64,000 bases of DNA, from positions 1 through 64,000 of the forward strand of contig NZ_SDLV01000030.1 of the NCBI RefSeq assembly GCF_004916905.1, written 5' to 3'. Shown piece by piece: positions 61,842 to 64,000 of this stretch. The notes beneath the pieces are model-generated. The model saw nothing but the letters and a program-made list of their open reading frames with translations. It had not been told where the DNA came from and did not search any database. How positions within the stretch are numbered: the first letter of the stretch is position 1; every line of letters begins with the position of its first letter. A program made the position numbers and the translations under genes. Source of the DNA: Chryseobacterium candidae (GTDB lineage: Bacteria; Bacteroidota; Bacteroidia; Flavobacteriales; Weeksellaceae).

Positions 61842-62756
61842 ATGGCTTATATAGATTACTATAAAATTTTAGGCGTAGATAAAAACGCAACACAGGATGA
61901 TATCAAAAAAGCCTACCGGAAACAGGCCCGAAAACATCATCCCGATCTCAATCCCGGAGACAAAGAAGCAGAAAAGAAATTCAAAGAACTGAATGAAGCT
62001 AATGAAGTGCTGAGTAATCCGGAAAACAGGTCAAAATATGACAAATACGGCGAACACTGGAAACACGGCGAAGAATACGAAAAAGCCCAGCAACAGCAGC
62101 AAAGACAGTATCAACAGCAGAGTTACAACGGAGGATATTCCGGAGCAGACTTTGGTGAAGGGGAAGATTTTTCAGATTTCTTCCAGAATATGTTTGGCGG
62201 AGCAGGCGGCGGATTTGGTAAAAGTTCGAGAGGAAGGGCTTCCGGTAAATTCAAAGGACAGGATATAACCGCCGAATTGAATCTCAATTTAAGAGATGCT
62301 GCAACCACTCATCCGCAAACTTTTGAAATCAATGGTAAAAAAGTAAGAATCACTATTCCTGCAGGGGTGTATGACGGGCAGCAGATCAAGTTAAAAGGGC
62401 ATGGAAATCCCGGTATAAATGGCGGTCCAAACGGAGATTTGTACATCACCTTCAATATTCCGGCAGATCCGGATTTTGAAAGAATCGGTGATGATCTGAA
62501 AACCAAAGTCAATATTGATCTGTATACAGCGGTTCTGGGCGGAGAAGTAAAAGTACATACTCTCAATGGAAGTGTGAACCTTAAAGTGAAACCGGAAACC
62601 CAAACCGGAATGACGGTGAGACTCAAAGGAAAAGGTTTTCCTGTCTATAAAAAAGAAGGAGAACATGGCGATCTTTTTGTAACCTATGAAGTAAAACTGC
62701 CAACCAACCTTACCGAGAAGCAGAAAGAACTTTTTGAACAACTAAAAAATTCATAA
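61842..62756 (+). CDS. cbpA: DnaJ-class co-chaperone CbpA
   Basis: A 304-residue J-domain protein. The J domain (about 3-70: [23 protein letters not shown] at 33-35) is followed by a Gln/Gly-rich linker (about 85-130) and two C-terminal substrate-binding domains (about 140-300). It lacks the zinc-finger domain of DnaJ, so it is of CbpA type. It stimulates DnaK and can bind DNA in E. coli. The modulator gene cbpM starts 4 bp later, confirming the assignment. Confidence 0.94.
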   Translation: MAYIDYYKILGVDKNATQDDIKKAYRKQARKHHPDLNPGDKEAEKKFKELNEANEVLSNPENRSKYDKYGEHWKHGEEYEKAQQQQQRQYQQQSYNGGYSGADFGEGEDFSDFFQNMFGGAGGGFGKSSRGRASGKFKGQDITAELNLNLRDAATTHPQTFEINGKKVRITIPAGVYDGQQIKLKGHGNPGINGGPNGDLYITFNIPADPDFERIGDDLKTKVNIDLYTAVLGGEVKVHTLNGSVNLKVKPETQTGMTVRLKGKGFPVYKKEGEHGDLFVTYEVKLPTNLTEKQKELFEQLKNS

Positions 62757-62759
62757 GCT

Positions 62760-63062
62760 ATGAGTGAAAGAATATCACGGGAAGAACTCGTAAAAATCTA
62801 TAATATAGAAATCACTTTTTTTGATGAGCTTGTAGATTATGGTTTGCTGAATATTCAGATTGAAAACAATATTCACTATCTGATGTATGAAGACTTACCC
62901 AATCTGGAAAAATTTGCCAACTGGCATTATGATCTTGAAATAAATCTGCCTGGTCTTGAAGTGATTCATAATATGCTGAAAAAACTGGATGCTCTGAACC
63001 GAAGAAACAGAGAACTGATGAATAAACTTTCTGCCATAAGTGATCAATATGAAGATATTTAG
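62760..63062 (+). CDS. cbpM: Chaperone modulator CbpM
   Basis: The 100-residue MerR-like helical protein begins SERISREELVKIYNIEITFF and ends in a coiled coil with DALNRRNRELMNKLSAISDQ. CbpM binds the J domain of CbpA and blocks it from DnaK. It is directly coupled to cbpA (4-bp gap) as in E. coli. It is cytosolic. Confidence 0.92.
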   Translation: MSERISREELVKIYNIEITFFDELVDYGLLNIQIENNIHYLMYEDLPNLEKFANWHYDLEINLPGLEVIHNMLKKLDALNRRNRELMNKLSAISDQYEDI

Positions 63063-63099
63063 TTTAGTTTTGTAGCTTTTTAAAGCCAACTCTATAATT

Positions 63100-63633
63100 A
63101 TGAATGAAGAAAAGGTTATTACACTAAAACCGGACAGAAAAATTTTTGAAGATATTTATTTTAGCGGTAATCAGGGAAGTCTGCTTTTTTCACCCACTAC
63201 AAAAGGTAAAACTATTGCCACCATTGCAGCAGCGGTAATTGTTTTCGTTGTTTTTCTTTTCAAAGATCTTTTAAGTAAAGAAAGTGTGGGAATTTTATAC
63301 TTTTTAAGCTTTATATTTTTGCTTTGTGCTGTTTTTTTGTCTGTAAGCGTTAATAAAGTGTCAAGATGGAAAAAGCAGGTGAATCATTATCTGAGTACGC
63401 TTGAAAGATGTAAACTATACGAAATAAGATTTGATAATAACTTTTTCACAGTGAATATTGATGGCGAAAAAGAAACCAGCGAATGGAAAGATTTTGAATA
63501 TACTGAAAGCAATAACGAGTTTATTTCTCTTGAAGGAAAATACAGCTATATGTTTCCCAGAAAGGCGATGAGTGAAAAAGAGTACAGTTTTCTCAAGAAT
63601 ACACTAAAAGATAAAGTGAAAATCGATCAATAA
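63100..63633 (+). CDS. YcxB-like membrane protein
   Basis: The 177-residue protein has two membrane segments (about 35-52 and 60-80) followed by a soluble C-terminal beta domain (FDNNFFTVNIDGEKETSEWK and GKYSYMFPRKAMSEKEY). This resembles the YcxB-like C-terminal domain of uncharacterised proteins. It is 37 bp after cbpM and is followed by a bidirectional terminator, so it may share the cbpAM transcript. Function is unknown. Confidence 0.75.
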   Translation: MNEEKVITLKPDRKIFEDIYFSGNQGSLLFSPTTKGKTIATIAAAVIVFVVFLFKDLLSKESVGILYFLSFIFLLCAVFLSVSVNKVSRWKKQVNHYLSTLERCKLYEIRFDNNFFTVNIDGEKETSEWKDFEYTESNNEFISLEGKYSYMFPRKAMSEKEYSFLKNTLKDKVKIDQ

Positions 63634-63636
63634 AAA

Positions 63637-63673
63637 CCAAAAACGGAGCAAAATTATTTTGCTCCGTTTTTGG
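63637..63673. terminator. Bidirectional terminator
   Basis: AAAAACGGAGCAAAAT and its complement form a long stem with A and T flanks on either side, between two convergent genes. Confidence 0.9.
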
Positions 63674-63689
63674 TTATTGATAAGTTAGC

Positions 63690-64000
63690 TTATTTGCTTT
63701 CTTCCAGCCATCCCATTTCCTTCATCCACTCATCATTGTAGATTTTTCCTACATATCTTGAACCGTGGTCATGAAGTAAAACAACAATGACATCATCTTT
63801 GGTGAACTGATCTTTCATCTGAACCAGTGAAGCAATAGCACTTCCCGCAGAATATCCGCATAAAATACCTTCTTCTTTAGCCAGTTTTCTGGCATAGACA
63901 GCTCCGTCTTTATCGGTTACTTTTTCAAAATGATCAATCACAGACATGTCATAGTTTTCAGGAATGATGTCTTCCCCGATTCCTTCTGTAATGTATGTAT
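63690..64000 (-). CDS. C-terminal part of cysteine synthase / cystathionine beta-synthase-like enzyme
   Basis: The minus-strand frame runs off the window end, so only about 100 C-terminal residues are visible. EGIGEDIIPENYDMSVIDHF and the PLP-phosphate-type segment CGYSAGSAIASL mark a fold-type II PLP enzyme of the cysteine synthase/CBS group, here ending DEWMKEMGWLEESK with no CBS regulatory domains. The catalytic lysine lies outside the window. Involvement in cysteine biosynthesis or transsulfuration is likely; a terminator lies just beyond its stop. Confidence 0.85.
   Translation of the reverse strand, partial: TYITEGIGEDIIPENYDMSVIDHFEKVTDKDGAVYARKLAKEEGILCGYSAGSAIASLVQMKDQFTKDDVIVVLLHDHGSRYVGKIYNDEWMKEMGWLEESK

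Overview
The window looks like a chromosomal segment of a Chryseobacterium-type bacterium (Bacteroidota, Flavobacteriia, Weeksellaceae). The evidence is the AT-rich coding style, the gliding genes gldB/gldC, a SusC/SusD pair, a type IX secretion (T9SS) sorting tail, a Bacteroidota-type type VI tube protein (TssD), and many TAnnTTTG promoter -7 boxes. No rRNA, tRNA, CRISPR array, phage or complete IS other than one REP-associated transposase was seen.

Layout. 0-7.2 kb is a minus-strand housekeeping run: tRNA nucleotidyltransferase, NTF2-like protein, Sua5/YrdC, a REP-associated tyrosine transposase (RAYT) framed by four REP-like palindromes, DinB, GNAT, cystathionine gamma-synthase, gldC, gldB. 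7.2-13.6 kb (mostly plus strand) carries a leucine-rich-repeat protein, GNAT, NAD synthetase, then a membrane-anchored barnase and a barstar separated by a GIY-YIG cassette with inverted-repeat ends and an archaemetzincin-like lipoprotein, then cytidine deaminase, an old-yellow-enzyme and DUF2752.

13.8-28.0 kb is a co-directional type VI secretion cargo island. It has the tube protein TssD with its own terminator, VgrG, a 56-residue ORF, a DUF2931 lipoprotein, a DUF2235 (Tle1-like) putative phospholipase, a LysM protein, a DUF4280 PAAR-like protein and a 930-residue protein with a central OmpA peptidoglycan-binding domain. These are followed by lipoproteins that could be immunity proteins and a GIDE-LemA-membrane protein trio. 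No T6SS sheath, baseplate or membrane-complex genes are present, so the apparatus would have to be encoded elsewhere.

28-36.7 kb holds a secreted T9SS-sorted endonuclease I, DUF4136 and DUF5522 proteins, a small HExxH protein, an ACC-deaminase/D-cysteine desulfhydrase-like enzyme, a LysM glucosaminidase, hemL, a tandem array of about 122-bp palindromic units, and an amidohydrolase truncated close to a REP element. 36.7-43.1 kb pairs a surface lipoprotein and TonB-dependent receptor (minus strand) with a divergent PhoB/PhoR-like two-component system. 43.2-56.1 kb holds a pRiA4b ORF-3-like acidic protein, an alpha-amylase lipoprotein, a GreA-like protein, thymidylate synthase, an M1 aminopeptidase, an HMG-CoA synthase-family enzyme and a SusC/SusD pair. 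56.2-60.5 kb is an AraC regulator with aldehyde dehydrogenase, alcohol dehydrogenase and DUF779, interrupted by a conspicuously GC-rich intergenic element. The end carries a dicarboxylate/amino-acid symporter, CbpA/CbpM, a YcxB-like protein and the C-terminus of a cysteine synthase/cystathionine beta-synthase.

The most promising material for new biology is the T6SS cargo island (especially the OmpA-domain protein and its lipoprotein neighbours), the barnase/archaemetzincin/barstar locus, and the REP/RAYT and GIY-YIG miniature elements. All functional calls rest on recognised motifs and family resemblance read by eye; no database search was run.
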